Below, piece after piece: positions 1 to 8,840 of a stretch of DNA of 64,000 nt. Position numbers and translations under genes: made by a program. The stretch spans positions 1,798,001 through 1,862,000 of the forward strand of contig NZ_CP170544.1 in assembly GCF_042693015.1 (NCBI RefSeq). The letters are read 5' to 3'. The notes under the pieces are model-generated. The model was given only the letters and a program-made list of their open reading frames with translations. It had not been told where the DNA came from and made no database searches. The stretch is from Sphingomonas_E sp042693015 (lineage in GTDB: Bacteria; Pseudomonadota; Alphaproteobacteria; Sphingomonadales; Sphingomonadaceae). Positions within the stretch are counted from its first letter, which is position 1, and each line of letters begins with the position of its first letter.

Positions 1-2
1 TC

Positions 3-758
3 CATTATCAGCCGATCGTCTCGCTCGCGAACGATCAGCCGACGAGCATGGAGGCGCTGATCCGCTGCAAATCGGATCGCACCCTCACCCCCGACATCTT
101 CATCCCCATCGTCGAACGGCTGGGGTTGATGCCCAATCTCGGCGAATGGATCATCCGCCGCGGCTTCGAGGACTCCCTCCAGTGGCCGGGCGTCAGCACG
201 TCGATCAACCTGTCGCCGCTGCAGATCCAGAATCCGGGGCTGCTCAGCGCACTCGACATCGCGCAGAACGAATTCGCGATCGAACCCTCCTCGATCATGT
301 TCGAGATCACCGAAGGCATCCTCCTCAACTCGACCGAGGACGTGCGCGCGGTGCTCGAAGGATTGAAGGAGCGCGGCTACAAGCTCGCCCTCGACGATTT
401 CGGCACCGGCTATTCATCGCTTTCCTATCTGGGCGACTTCATCATCGACCGCCTCAAGCTCGACCAGAGCTTCCTGCGCGGCGGCAAGATCCAGCTGGAA
501 CGCAATTCGACATTGGTGAAGGGCGTGATCGATATCGGCCGCAAGCTTGGCATCGAGGTGGTGGCCGAAGGCGTGGAGGATCCGGGCGATGTCGCGGCAC
601 TTCGCGCCTGGGGCTGCAGCCATGTCCAGGGCTTCTATATCTCCAAACCGCTGCCGCTTCTCGATGCCGTCGCCCGGCTGCAGAGCATCGTCAACGAGGC
701 CGAAGCCGAGCGGCCGCTGCGCGCACAGATGGGCAAGGGCGTCGCGCTCTGGAAATGA
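3..758 (+). CDS. EAL-domain cyclic-di-GMP phosphodiesterase, 5' end outside window
   Basis: This is the C-terminal part of an EAL protein, which hydrolyses the second messenger cyclic-di-GMP. The reading frame is open from the window edge, with HYQPIVSL before the signature EALIRC near bases 51-68. Other family landmarks follow in order: SINLSP, FEITEG, LALDDFGTGYSSL, LKLDQSF, VVAEGVED and the closing QGFYISKPLP. All the acidic and Asn metal-binding positions I can recognise are kept, so it is probably active. Any GGDEF, PAS or membrane part lies upstream of the window. The first ATG at 48 cuts into the EAL fold and is not the true start. Confidence 0.9.
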   Translation, partial: HYQPIVSLANDQPTSMEALIRCKSDRTLTPDIFIPIVERLGLMPNLGEWIIRRGFEDSLQWPGVSTSINLSPLQIQNPGLLSALDIAQNEFAIEPSSIMFEITEGILLNSTEDVRAVLEGLKERGYKLALDDFGTGYSSLSYLGDFIIDRLKLDQSFLRGGKIQLERNSTLVKGVIDIGRKLGIEVVAEGVEDPGDVAALRAWGCSHVQGFYISKPLPLLDAVARLQSIVNEAEAERPLRAQMGKGVALWK

Positions 759-829
759 AGCGCTGCGGCTGGATAAGCCGCGAAATCCGCAATATCCTGT
801 AAAGCCCTATGAATTGGCCGGGAGCGGAC

Positions 830-2194
830 ATGCGGCACTGGAAATTTCTGGCCCTGGCGGCGGCACTGCTGCTGCCATCCGCCCTGCCCGCTCAAACCTC
901 GGCTCCCGCCGTCACGGCCTTCGTCCACGTGAACGTGCTGCCAATGGACAGCGATCGCGTGCTTCGCGACCAGACCGTCATCGTCACCGGCGACAGCATC
1001 TCGGCGATCGGCCCTACGATAGCTGTTCCTGCCGGCGCGACGGTGATCGACGGCCACCGCAGCGCCTTTCTCTCGCCCGGCCTTGCCGACATGCATGTCC
1101 ATTCGGACAGCCGCAACGATCTCGCCGTCTATCTCGCGCATGGCGTCACCACCGTGCTGCACATGGGCGGGGCGCGCGCCGGTTTCGTCGATACGGTCGT
1201 GCCCGAAGCCAATGCCGGCAAGATCCCGTCACCGCATGTCTATACCGGCTTCCTGGTTGATGGGACGCCGGCCTATAACGGCTTCGTCATCAAGACGCCC
1301 GCGGAGGCCCGCGCGATCGTCGGCCTCGCCAAGACCAACGGCTATGATTTCATCAAGGTCTATGTCGGCCTGACGCCGGACGTCTATGCGGCGCTGGCGG
1401 ACGAAGCGAAGCTTCAGCACATCCCGCTGGTCGGCCATGGCGTCTATGCCGTCCGCATCGACAAGCAGCTTGCCGCCGGCCAGGTGATGATCGCGCATAG
1501 CGAGGAATTCTTTTATTCCTACTTCACCCCGCCGGGCGTCGAGGAATCCGATACGCCGCCCGCCACGGCGCGCATCGCCGATGCGGTCAGGCTCGTCCGC
1601 CAATATGATGCGACCGTCACCGCGGACCCGCTGACCTTCGGCACGATCACCGCCTTGTTCGGCCATCCCGAAGCGCTGGAACCGATCATGGCGCGGCCCG
1701 AGATCGCCTGGCTCTCGCCGCAGGACCGGCTGGCATGGCGCAACAGCGGTTATTTCAACAAGACGGCCAAGCTTCAGGCCAAGTTCGCCTTCCTGCAACA
1801 GATGGTGAAGGCGATGGCCGACGCGGACGTACGGCTGATCGCCGGCACCGATGCCCCCACCATCCCCGGCCTCTTCCCCGGCCTGTCCATGCATGACGAA
1901 CTCGACGCGCTCGAAGCCGCCGGCCTCAGCCGCTTCAAGGCGCTGACGGCGGCCACCAGCGCGCCGGGCGACTTCATCCAGCGCACCAAGGGCGGCAAGC
2001 CTTTCGGCCAGGTCGCCGTCGGGCAGCGCGCCGATCTGATCCTGTCGAACGCCAACCCGCTTGATGGCTTGCAGACCTTGCGGAAACCCGTGGGCGTGAT
2101 GGCGGCGGGCAAATGGCGCGACGCCGCGGGATTGAAGAAACTTCTCGATGATGTGCGTAGTGCCTATGACAGCGTCAGTCCGCCGCACCCCTGA
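830..2194 (+). CDS. Exported amidohydrolase-family protein
   Basis: This is a metal-dependent hydrolase of the amidohydrolase superfamily, about 454 residues, with a Sec-type signal peptide ending near LPAQT, so it acts in the periplasm. The metal-binding HVH motif lies in GLADMHVHSD, later His positions in LVGHG and IAHSEEF, and the catalytic Asp in AGTDAP. The C-terminal beta-sandwich signature ADLILSNANPL is present. I chose ATG 830 over ATG 809 because GGGAGCGG sits just before it and the signal peptide then starts at once. The substrate is not evident. Its last 20 bases overlap the convergent LysR gene, and two more amidohydrolases lie beyond that gene. Confidence 0.85.
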   Translation: MRHWKFLALAAALLLPSALPAQTSAPAVTAFVHVNVLPMDSDRVLRDQTVIVTGDSISAIGPTIAVPAGATVIDGHRSAFLSPGLADMHVHSDSRNDLAVYLAHGVTTVLHMGGARAGFVDTVVPEANAGKIPSPHVYTGFLVDGTPAYNGFVIKTPAEARAIVGLAKTNGYDFIKVYVGLTPDVYAALADEAKLQHIPLVGHGVYAVRIDKQLAAGQVMIAHSEEFFYSYFTPPGVEESDTPPATARIADAVRLVRQYDATVTADPLTFGTITALFGHPEALEPIMARPEIAWLSPQDRLAWRNSGYFNKTAKLQAKFAFLQQMVKAMADADVRLIAGTDAPTIPGLFPGLSMHDELDALEAAGLSRFKALTAATSAPGDFIQRTKGGKPFGQVAVGQRADLILSNANPLDGLQTLRKPVGVMAAGKWRDAAGLKKLLDDVRSAYDSVSPPHP

Positions 2195-3020
2195 CATTCA
2201 GCACGTCGCGGATCATCTCCCCCAACTCGGCGACGGCGCCCTGCGCCTCGCGGACATAGAGCGAAATCACCATCGGCGGCGTCGCTCCGAAATCCGCGCA
2301 GTTGACGACGCCATGCCCGCCCGCGGCCGCGATCGGCAGCAAGGTCAGGCCCAGCCCCGCCTCGACCGCCTTCAACACGCTCTGCAGGCTGCCGCCCGAG
2401 AAAGCGACATACCAGCGCCGCCGCTCTTCATCGAGCCGCTCGAACATGGCATCCCGATACAGTCCGCCGGGCGGGAAGGTGACGAGCGGCAGCGGATCGC
2501 GCGCCGCCATTTCCGGTCCGCCCGCGAACCATCCCAGGGGTTCGGGGAAAGCGGCGCGGCTGTCGGGCCGGGCGAAAGCCTCCTTCACGACAATGATGTC
2601 GAACTCCCCATCCCGATAGCGGGTGGCAAGATCGCGGCTCAGCCCCGTCGTCACATCCAGCCGGAAGGCCGGCCATTCGCCGGCGAAACGCGCAAAGCCC
2701 TGCGCCATTTCCGCGGTCGCCAGGTCTTCGGGCAGGCCGATGCGGATCGCCGCCGTCCCCGCCGGATCGCGCATCAGCAGTTCCGCTTCGTCCTGCAAAG
2801 CCAGGATGCGCCGGGCATGGCCCAGCAGCCGCTCTCCCTCTGCGGTCGGCCGCACCGGCCGGGCGTGGCGGTCGATCAGCGGACAACCCACCGCCATCTC
2901 CAGCCGCCCGATCTGCTGACTGATCGTCGACTGCGTCATGTTGAGCCGCCGCGCCGCATGGGTGAAATTCCCGCTGTCGGCGACGGCGACGAAACTGCGG
3001 AGCAAGCGAGGATCGAGCAT
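2175..3020 (-). CDS. LysR-family transcriptional regulator
   Basis: This is a 281-residue DNA-binding regulator. The N-terminal winged helix-turn-helix (residues 1-60) has FVAVADSGNFTHAARRL and TQSTISQQIGRLE, typical of LysR. The rest is a periplasmic-binding-protein-like effector domain. It is transcribed away from the amidohydrolase pair at 3116-5742 and converges on the amidohydrolase at 830-2194. By family habit it should autoregulate and control the divergent pair. The 95-base gap between them carries direct repeats that could be its operator. The effector is unknown. Confidence 0.9.
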   Translation of the reverse strand: MLDPRLLRSFVAVADSGNFTHAARRLNMTQSTISQQIGRLEMAVGCPLIDRHARPVRPTAEGERLLGHARRILALQDEAELLMRDPAGTAAIRIGLPEDLATAEMAQGFARFAGEWPAFRLDVTTGLSRDLATRYRDGEFDIIVVKEAFARPDSRAAFPEPLGWFAGGPEMAARDPLPLVTFPPGGLYRDAMFERLDEERRRWYVAFSGGSLQSVLKAVEAGLGLTLLPIAAAGGHGVVNCADFGATPPMVISLYVREAQGAVAELGEMIRDVLNVRGAAD

Positions 3021-3115
3021 AATGATCCAGATAGTGAATGATGATGATTATAACATCTAATTTGTGAATGATCATGCGCAGACGTAGCTTTGGGCGGTCC
3101 ATCCCGGAGCGCCCG
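3021..3115. promoter_or_regulatory. Divergent LysR/amidohydrolase promoter region with direct repeats
   Basis: This gap is clearly AT-richer than its surroundings. GTGAATGAT occurs twice on the plus strand, at 3034-3042 and 3064-3072, exactly 30 bases apart, which is about three helical turns. A short TGATCA palindrome overlaps the second copy. This arrangement fits binding sites of a LysR tetramer between divergent genes. No confident -35/-10 pair was assigned. Confidence 0.4.
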
Positions 3116-4567
3116 ATGCTGAAATCGCTTTCCTTCGCCCTTGCCAGCCTGTTGGTCCTCGCCGCGCCCACCCGCGCCGCGCCGGCCGATGCGGACCTGA
3201 TCATCCGCCACGCGACCATCGTCGATGTCGAACACGCCCGCACGCTCCGCGATCAGGCGATCGTCACGCGTGGCGGCGATATCGTCGCGGTCGGCGCCGA
3301 CAAAGCGATCGCCAAGGCCTGGCGCGCCGGCCGGACGATCGACGCGAACCACCGCTTCGCCATCCCCGGCCTCTGGGACATGCACGTCCATTTCGGCGGC
3401 GGGCCGGATCTGATCGAGGAGAATAAGGCGCTGCTGCCGCTCTATGTGGCGCACGGCATCACCACGATCCGCGATTGCGCCGGCGATCTCCCCTATCAGG
3501 TGCTCGATTGGCGGAGCGAGATCGCCAGCGGCACTTTGTTCGGCCCCACCCTGCTCACCTCCGGCCCGAAGATCGAAGGGCTGAAGCCAGTATGGAAGGG
3601 CACGCTCGAAACCGGGTCCGAGGCCGATGTCGACGCCGCACTCGCCAAGCTCAAGGGCCTCAACGTCGATTTCGTGAAGATCACGGACAGCACGCTCGAT
3701 CCGCAACTCTTCCTCTACGCCGTATCCCACGCGAAGGCGCTCGGCCTGCGCAGCTCGGGCCATATCCCGATGGCGATCACGGTCGGCCAGGCCGTCGATG
3801 CCGGCCTCAGCTCGATCGAGCATCTCGATTATGCCTATCATGCCGGCTCCACACAGGAAGCTGCCATCGCCGCCGATTTCGCCGCCAAGCGGATCGACCG
3901 GGCGGAAGCCAACCGCCGCCTCGCCGCCAGCTTCGACGAAAAGACGGCGATGGCCGCCTATCGCCACTTCGCGGCACAGGGCCTGTCAGTCACGCCGACA
4001 CTCAACGGCAGCCGCATTCTCGCCTGGCTCGACAGCGATACGCACGCCAACGATCCCTATCTCGCTTATATCGGCCCCAAGCTCCGCAAGACCTATGACT
4101 GGCGGATCGAGCGCGCGGCCAAGGCGACGCCCGAGCAGATCGCCGAACGTCACGTCGCCTTCGATCGCATCGCCGCGGTCCTGCCGATGCTCGCGAAGGC
4201 CGGTGTGCCGATCATCGCGGGCACCGACGCGGGCTTCCTCAACTCGTTCAACTATCCCGGCATCGGCCTGCATGACGAAATGACCTTGTTTGTTCAGAAG
4301 GGGCTCACCCCGCCGCAGGCGCTGGCCGCCGCCACGCGCGCCGGGCCGGCCTGGTTCGGCAAGCTCGATCGCTACGGATCGCTGGCTGCCGGCAAGGCCG
4401 CCGATATCGTGCTGCTCGACGCCAACCCGCTGGCCGACATCGCAGCGACCCGCGCCATCAACATGGTCGTGCTGCGCGGCCAGGCGCAGGATCGCGCAGC
4501 GCTCGACGCGATGCTCGCAGACACCCGCGCCAAGGTCGCCACCTGGAACGCCGCCGCCCCGCAATGA
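3116..4567 (+). CDS. Exported amidohydrolase-family protein
   Basis: This 483-residue amidohydrolase has a signal peptide (start MLKSLSFALASLLVLAAPTR). The metal site shows DMHVHFGGG, then GHIP and SIEHLDYA for the later His residues, and AGTDAG for the catalytic Asp. The C-terminus ends with KAADIVLLDANPLADI. An upstream ATG at 3068 is in frame, but ATG 3116 has GGAGCG ahead of it and starts directly at the signal peptide. Relatives include imidazolonepropionase-like and Xaa-Pro dipeptidase-like periplasmic hydrolases, so hydrolysis of a cyclic amide or peptide is likely. The stop overlaps the next start (ATGA), implying one operon. Confidence 0.87.
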   Translation: MLKSLSFALASLLVLAAPTRAAPADADLIIRHATIVDVEHARTLRDQAIVTRGGDIVAVGADKAIAKAWRAGRTIDANHRFAIPGLWDMHVHFGGGPDLIEENKALLPLYVAHGITTIRDCAGDLPYQVLDWRSEIASGTLFGPTLLTSGPKIEGLKPVWKGTLETGSEADVDAALAKLKGLNVDFVKITDSTLDPQLFLYAVSHAKALGLRSSGHIPMAITVGQAVDAGLSSIEHLDYAYHAGSTQEAAIAADFAAKRIDRAEANRRLAASFDEKTAMAAYRHFAAQGLSVTPTLNGSRILAWLDSDTHANDPYLAYIGPKLRKTYDWRIERAAKATPEQIAERHVAFDRIAAVLPMLAKAGVPIIAGTDAGFLNSFNYPGIGLHDEMTLFVQKGLTPPQALAAATRAGPAWFGKLDRYGSLAAGKAADIVLLDANPLADIAATRAINMVVLRGQAQDRAALDAMLADTRAKVATWNAAAPQ

Positions 4568-5742
4568 TCGACCGTCTCTTCACCAACGCCCGGCTCGCCG
4601 ACGGCAGCAGCGCTGTCATCGCCATCGCCAACGGCCGGATCGCACGCATCGGCGATGCCGATCCGGCGGAGCAGGCACGCGAGACGATCGATCTCGGCGG
4701 CCGCGTGGTGCTGCCCGGCTTCGTCGACGGCCATATCCATCTCGACAAGAGCTTCGTCGGCGATCGCTGGCGCCCGCATGTCCCAGCCGCGACCTTGCGC
4801 GACCGGCTGGCCGCGGAGAAAGCGATGCTGGCGGAAGCCCGGCCCATCGCCGAACGCGCCTCGGCCCTGATCGCGCGCGCCGCCGGCTTCGGCACGGTGG
4901 CGATGCGCAGCCATGTCGATGTCGACGCGACCACCGGCCTCTCCAATCTCCATGCGGTGATGGAAGCGCGCGAACAGTGGCGCGGCCGCGTCGCGGTAGA
5001 GCTTGTCGCCTTCCCCCAGGCCGGCATCCTCAGCGCCCCCGGCACCGCTGACATCCTCGATGCCGCGATCCGCGAAGGCGCCGATGTGATCGGCGGGATC
5101 GATCCGAGCGCGATGGACGGCGATGCCGACGGCCATCTCGACGTCGTATTCGGGATCGCGGAGCGCCATGGCGTGAAGGTGGACATCCATCTCCACGAAC
5201 CCGGCCTCGACGGTATCGCCCAGCTCGATCGCATCGCCGAACGGACCCGCGTGCTCGGCTTAGGCGGCCGCGTCACCATCAGCCATGCTTATGCGCTCGG
5301 CGACGTCGCGCCCGATGTGGTCGATCGCACCGCCGCCACGCTCGCCCGCGCCGGCGTCGCGATCATGACCAACGCGCCCGGCGACCGCGCCTTTCCCCCG
5401 ATCCTCCGGCTGCGCGCGGCGGGTGTCCGGGTCTTTTCCGGCAATGACAATATCCGCGATGCGTGGTGGCCCTATGGCAATGGCGACATGCTCCAGCGCG
5501 CCATGCTGATCGGCTATCGCTCCGGCTTCTACACCGACGCCGAACTGGGCATCGCGCTCGACATGGCCACCCATGCCGGCGCCGAGATGATCGGCCTCGA
5601 CGATTATGGCCTCGCCGCCGGCAATCCCGCCACCTTCGTCGCGATCCAGGCCGAAAATGCCGCCGCGGCGGTCGCTGAAGTCCCCGCGTCCCGCATCATC
5701 GTCCATCAGGGCGAGATATTCGACGCCGCGACGGCGGGCTAA
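4564..5742 (+). CDS. Cytosine deaminase-like amidohydrolase
   Basis: This is a 392-residue hydrolase of the cytosine deaminase/N-isopropylammelide hydrolase branch of the amidohydrolases. It lacks a signal peptide, so it is cytoplasmic. Motifs in order are DGHIHLDKSF (first metal His pair), VDIHLHEPG, ISHAYALGD and SGNDNIRDAWWPYGNGDM, the last being typical of CodA-like enzymes. It starts within the stop codon of the preceding amidohydrolase (ATGA). A periplasmic hydrolase coupled to a cytoplasmic deaminase suggests stepwise breakdown of a heterocyclic or cyclic-amide compound. The actual substrate cannot be read from the sequence. Confidence 0.85.
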   Translation: MIDRLFTNARLADGSSAVIAIANGRIARIGDADPAEQARETIDLGGRVVLPGFVDGHIHLDKSFVGDRWRPHVPAATLRDRLAAEKAMLAEARPIAERASALIARAAGFGTVAMRSHVDVDATTGLSNLHAVMEAREQWRGRVAVELVAFPQAGILSAPGTADILDAAIREGADVIGGIDPSAMDGDADGHLDVVFGIAERHGVKVDIHLHEPGLDGIAQLDRIAERTRVLGLGGRVTISHAYALGDVAPDVVDRTAATLARAGVAIMTNAPGDRAFPPILRLRAAGVRVFSGNDNIRDAWWPYGNGDMLQRAMLIGYRSGFYTDAELGIALDMATHAGAEMIGLDDYGLAAGNPATFVAIQAENAAAAVAEVPASRIIVHQGEIFDAATAG

Positions 5743-5844
5743 TGTCCAGGAGAGCCGCCGTCGTGCCGGAGCGCGCCCGCCGACGCACGCAGGCCGCTCC
5801 TCGCGCAGAAATGATCCTGCGAGGCCATGGCACCGATCCCATGC

Positions 5845-5873
5845 TTGACTTGAAAAGCCGCGCCCCATAAGGA
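5845..5873 (+). promoter_or_regulatory. Probable sigma-70 promoter of tRNA-Glu
   Basis: TTGACT at 5845-5850 and TAAGGA at 5868-5873 are separated by 17 bases. The tRNA begins 18 bases after the -10 box, which fits a stable-RNA promoter. Confidence 0.5.
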
Positions 5874-5891
5874 CGCCGCTCCGCTGCAAAC

Positions 5892-5967
5892 GGCCCCTTC
5901 GTCTAGCGGTCTAGGACGTCGCCCTCTCACGGCGAAAACACGGGTTCGAGTCCCGTAGGGGTCACCA
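5892..5967 (+). tRNA. tRNA-Glu (anticodon CTC)
   Basis: The 76-base cloverleaf is complete. Acceptor GGCCCCT pairs with AGGGGTC, allowing one G-U. The anticodon stem TCGCC/GGCGA encloses loop CTCTCAC, giving anticodon CTC. The T-arm is CGGGTTCGAGTCCCG. CCA is encoded at 5965-5967. Confidence 0.97.
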
Positions 5968-6067
5968 GCATCCAGCAGAAATGTGGCACCTTCTGCATCG
6001 CGCCGGTTGGCGGGCAACTTCAATCACATCAGGTGCCAAAAGCTGGTTCGCCCGCGATTTTGCCCGT

Positions 6068-7402
6068 TCAATTGATGGTCAGCGGAATGCGAAGCGTGGT
6101 GCGCAGGTCGGTCGCATCATCGGTGGCGCCGAGTTCCACCGTCCAGTTGATCATCGTGGTGCTATTGATGCGATAGCTGATGCCGAACAGGAAGCGCCCG
6201 ATCTGAAGATCGCGGGTTTTGCTCGTTATCGGATCGCCCAAGATCTGGATGCCGTTCCTTACCGTAATCGGCCGCACAACGCTCTTGGTCGAGAATATCC
6301 AGTTATGGGCGTAAGCGAAGCTTATCGATGTGTGTTCATTGAGGCCCAGGCCGAGACCCGCGGTCAGATTGGGGCCGTCGCCGGGATTGACATGATCGAT
6401 CTGTGCGTCGCTCACCCGCTCGTCGACATCGTCGCCAAAGTTGAAATTATAGCCCAGCACGGCGAACAAGGTCGCCGGATCGGTGGGCACCAGCGTGGTT
6501 ATGCTTGGTGAAACACCCCAGAAGCCGAAGCCCGTCGCACTCTCGGTCGCGTTGCCGAGCACGTCGCGCGAGACCTTGAACGGGCTCGTGCCGGTCGGCG
6601 CGGTGACCTGAAGATCGGCGGTAAGGAACGGCCACCCATTGGTGCCGTCGGTCAGCAGATAGCGGGCCTGGAATTCCACATCGCCGATGCCCGAGCCCGA
6701 AGCGGAACGATTGATCGTGCCGGCGCCCGATTGGGGCGGATTCTGCACGAGGGGCACCAGCACGAATGCGTCCTCGCGATATATCCAGGGTACGCGCACG
6801 CCGATTTCCAGGCGATTGGTCAGCCCGAACCGCGCGACGCCCGCCACGGTCAGCACATCCTGCCGGCTTTCGTTGATGTCGAACACGCCCACCAAAACCG
6901 ATTGCGGAATTTCGATCCCGCGAAACACGAAGCGATTTCGGTCCGTCCGGCCATATTCGACCGACGGCTCGACGGTAAGCCGGCCGGCTTTCGTAAGGAC
7001 GCTGCCTTTGTCAGCAAGAACCGCAACCTCCTGGGGCGGGCTGGGCTGGGCTGGCTTTTCGCCAACCTTGGAGATGGTATCCGAGGAGGACGGCGGGCTG
7101 GCGCGATCCGCCTGTGCCGACTGGACAGGAGAGCCGGATTGACCGCCCGGCAGCCCGGTAGCGCGCAATCTGCCGAGCAGGAGTTCCTCCATCGCGGCCA
7201 GGCGCTTTTCCTGGGCATCGAGCGTGCGGCGCTGCTGCTCGATAACCTTGCGCTGCGCGTCGATCTCATCCTGCAAGCCGATGAGATCGAACACTTCCGG
7301 CTCCGGCAGTTGAACCGAAGCCGGCACGGCGGTCTGAGCCAACACCGGCGCAGCCCAAAGAGCGGCAAGGAGCGCGCTTGTTTCCGGCAGAAACCCCTTC
7401 AT
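6068..7402 (-). CDS. Outer-membrane beta-barrel with N-terminal coiled coil (FapF-like secretion channel)
   Basis: This is a 444-residue exported protein. A signal peptide (MKGFLPETSALLAALWAAP...) is followed at about residues 30-75 by a charged heptad-like helix (LQDEIDAQRKVIEQQRR, then more), predicted coiled coil. A Pro/Ser/Gln linker to about residue 130 comes next. The remainder alternates in outer-membrane strand fashion, resembling the phenol-degradation meta-pathway porin family, and ends in LRIPLTIN. FapF of Pseudomonas, the amyloid export channel, has this same order of coiled coil then barrel. It is the last gene of the minus-strand locus. ATG 7402 is chosen for its GGAGGG site and signal peptide; the longer frame from 7612 runs into the next gene. 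The FapF analogy is inference. Confidence 0.75.
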   Translation of the reverse strand: MKGFLPETSALLAALWAAPVLAQTAVPASVQLPEPEVFDLIGLQDEIDAQRKVIEQQRRTLDAQEKRLAAMEELLLGRLRATGLPGGQSGSPVQSAQADRASPPSSSDTISKVGEKPAQPSPPQEVAVLADKGSVLTKAGRLTVEPSVEYGRTDRNRFVFRGIEIPQSVLVGVFDINESRQDVLTVAGVARFGLTNRLEIGVRVPWIYREDAFVLVPLVQNPPQSGAGTINRSASGSGIGDVEFQARYLLTDGTNGWPFLTADLQVTAPTGTSPFKVSRDVLGNATESATGFGFWGVSPSITTLVPTDPATLFAVLGYNFNFGDDVDERVSDAQIDHVNPGDGPNLTAGLGLGLNEHTSISFAYAHNWIFSTKSVVRPITVRNGIQILGDPITSKTRDLQIGRFLFGISYRINSTTMINWTVELGATDDATDLRTTLRIPLTIN

Positions 7403-7427
7403 CGGCGCCCTCCGTGCGGAGTTCTGC

Positions 7428-8117
7428 TCAACGAATAGCACGACTCGCCGCATCGACGAATATAGATTCCAAGCGGAGCATGGCATTGCCGACGGGTATT
7501 GAAGAGTTGGGGAGGCCGACATTGACAGTAACGACCGTATCGATCGCGCGGTTATTTCCTGCATTCGCCACCAGGCTTCCGGTGAAGTCCCCAACCATGT
7601 GGCGCAGTTCAAGCGAAGCGCCCGAAAGCACCACGGTCGACCCGCGATCGCTCTGCGCCAACTTGATCGCTCCCGATGCTGTTGCCACGGCAGGCCCGTT
7701 GGGATTCAGCTCGACCAGTTCTTGCCCGGCCAGAGCCGTGGGTTGCTGCACATCGCCGTTGACGACGCGAACGACATTGCCATTCGACAGGGTTGTCCCG
7801 CCTGCCGAGGCCGTGGCTGACGTACCACCGCTCCCCACGAACACGCTGGGGGTTCCGGTCCCTCCCGAAGCAAGCACGGTGCGAAGGGCCAGGGCGCCAT
7901 TGACCAGCGTGGTGATCTCGATCCCGATCGACACGTCCATTCCGTTCGGAAGAGCGAACCCGCCGCGTATTCCATCCAGTTCCTGTTCGCTCGTCCGTTC
8001 GCGATCGGCGAATAGCAGCTCGGCTGCAAAGGCGTTGGCCGCCCAAGCCGAATTGGCCAGGCCAAGGATCAGCAACGATCCCCAAAATCGAACTGTCGGG
8101 TCGATGCGCCAAGCCAC
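7428..8117 (-). CDS. Secreted protein with double-glycine motif and amyloid-like C-terminal module (FapE-like position)
   Basis: This is a 229-residue exported protein. A Sec signal peptide (cleavage near AWA-AN or AFA-AE) is followed about 20 residues later by TSEQELDGIRGG, which looks like the double-glycine leader cut by C39 peptidases. The rest is Gly/Ser/Thr/Val-rich and poor in Cys. Around residues 182-200 is NAGNNRAIDTVVTVNV, which aligns with the C-terminal module of the small protein upstream. The gene lies between the C39 peptidase and the barrel gene, the place FapE holds in Pseudomonas. Two GTG codons stand together; the second (8117) is better spaced from AGGAGG. The function is not known; it may be a minor or capping subunit. 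Confidence 0.65.
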   Translation of the reverse strand: MAWRIDPTVRFWGSLLILGLANSAWAANAFAAELLFADRERTSEQELDGIRGGFALPNGMDVSIGIEITTLVNGALALRTVLASGGTGTPSVFVGSGGTSATASAGGTTLSNGNVVRVVNGDVQQPTALAGQELVELNPNGPAVATASGAIKLAQSDRGSTVVLSGASLELRHMVGDFTGSLVANAGNNRAIDTVVTVNVGLPNSSIPVGNAMLRLESIFVDAASRAIR

Positions 8118-8126
8118 CACGGCCTC

Positions 8127-8840
8127 CTACATCTCGACCGGGAATGGCGGGGCCCGGGTGAGGGCCAGGGCCTGGTGGCTGGCGGGCTCCATCAGCATCG
8201 TCGCGCGGCTGCGGGGCACAAGCGCCCACTCGTCGGCCCGTCCGAAGTTTTTCCTGCCGGTTTCCACCTGATCGCCAAGTGCGAACAGGATTCCGTTCCA
8301 CATGCCGGCAAAGGTATCGAGGTCGATCAACCGCATCCCCAGGGAGGGATCGCCGACCAGAACATGGTCGCGCTCCACACCCTTGATCACGACGAAATGC
8401 TTATATCCCTTCATATTGATCATCGCGATGCCGGGAATTCGCGTCGCCGCGACATCGGCCAGCGAAACCTTGTAACCGTCGGCCCTTATCCCGCGCGCCG
8501 CCAGGTAACGCTTCATGTCGAGCAGCGAAAAGCCGTAACGGCGTATCTGCTGGCGATCGCCCTCCTTCCACATGCCGACGAAGATGGTCTTCTCGTTCTG
8601 GGGATCACCATAATGATAGTGAAGCAGAGTCGCGAGCGCCGCGGACCCGCAGCTGAAATCATATTGCTGCCGAACGATCGTCAGATAGCGTCGCTCGACC
8701 ATGCTTTTCACGGGCAGCGTAAAGTCTCCAGCCGGCAGGCTCAGCATCGTGCCGCTCGGCGGAATCTTCTCTCCGGCGCACGCCGCCAGCGTCAGACCAG
8801 CCATGCCGATCCAACCGATCCTAATGCTGGAAGGCGACAT
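8127..8840 (-). CDS. C39-family peptidase lipoprotein (FapD-like)
   Basis: This 237-residue protein has a lipoprotein signal peptide: the lipobox LAAC falls near residue 20, so the enzyme should sit on a membrane facing the periplasm. The C39 (bacteriocin-processing) fold shows the catalytic Cys in QQYDFSCGSAAL, the His in KHFVVIKGV and the Asp in HVLVGDPSLG. Unlike ABC-transporter C39 domains it stands alone, as FapD does. The likely substrate is the double-glycine-motif protein encoded 9 bases downstream, and perhaps the other exported partners. It overlaps the preceding gene by 20 bases, indicating translational coupling. The active residues are seen; the substrate is inferred. Confidence 0.8.
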   Translation of the reverse strand: MSPSSIRIGWIGMAGLTLAACAGEKIPPSGTMLSLPAGDFTLPVKSMVERRYLTIVRQQYDFSCGSAALATLLHYHYGDPQNEKTIFVGMWKEGDRQQIRRYGFSLLDMKRYLAARGIRADGYKVSLADVAATRIPGIAMINMKGYKHFVVIKGVERDHVLVGDPSLGMRLIDLDTFAGMWNGILFALGDQVETGRKNFGRADEWALVPRSRATMLMEPASHQALALTRAPPFPVEM

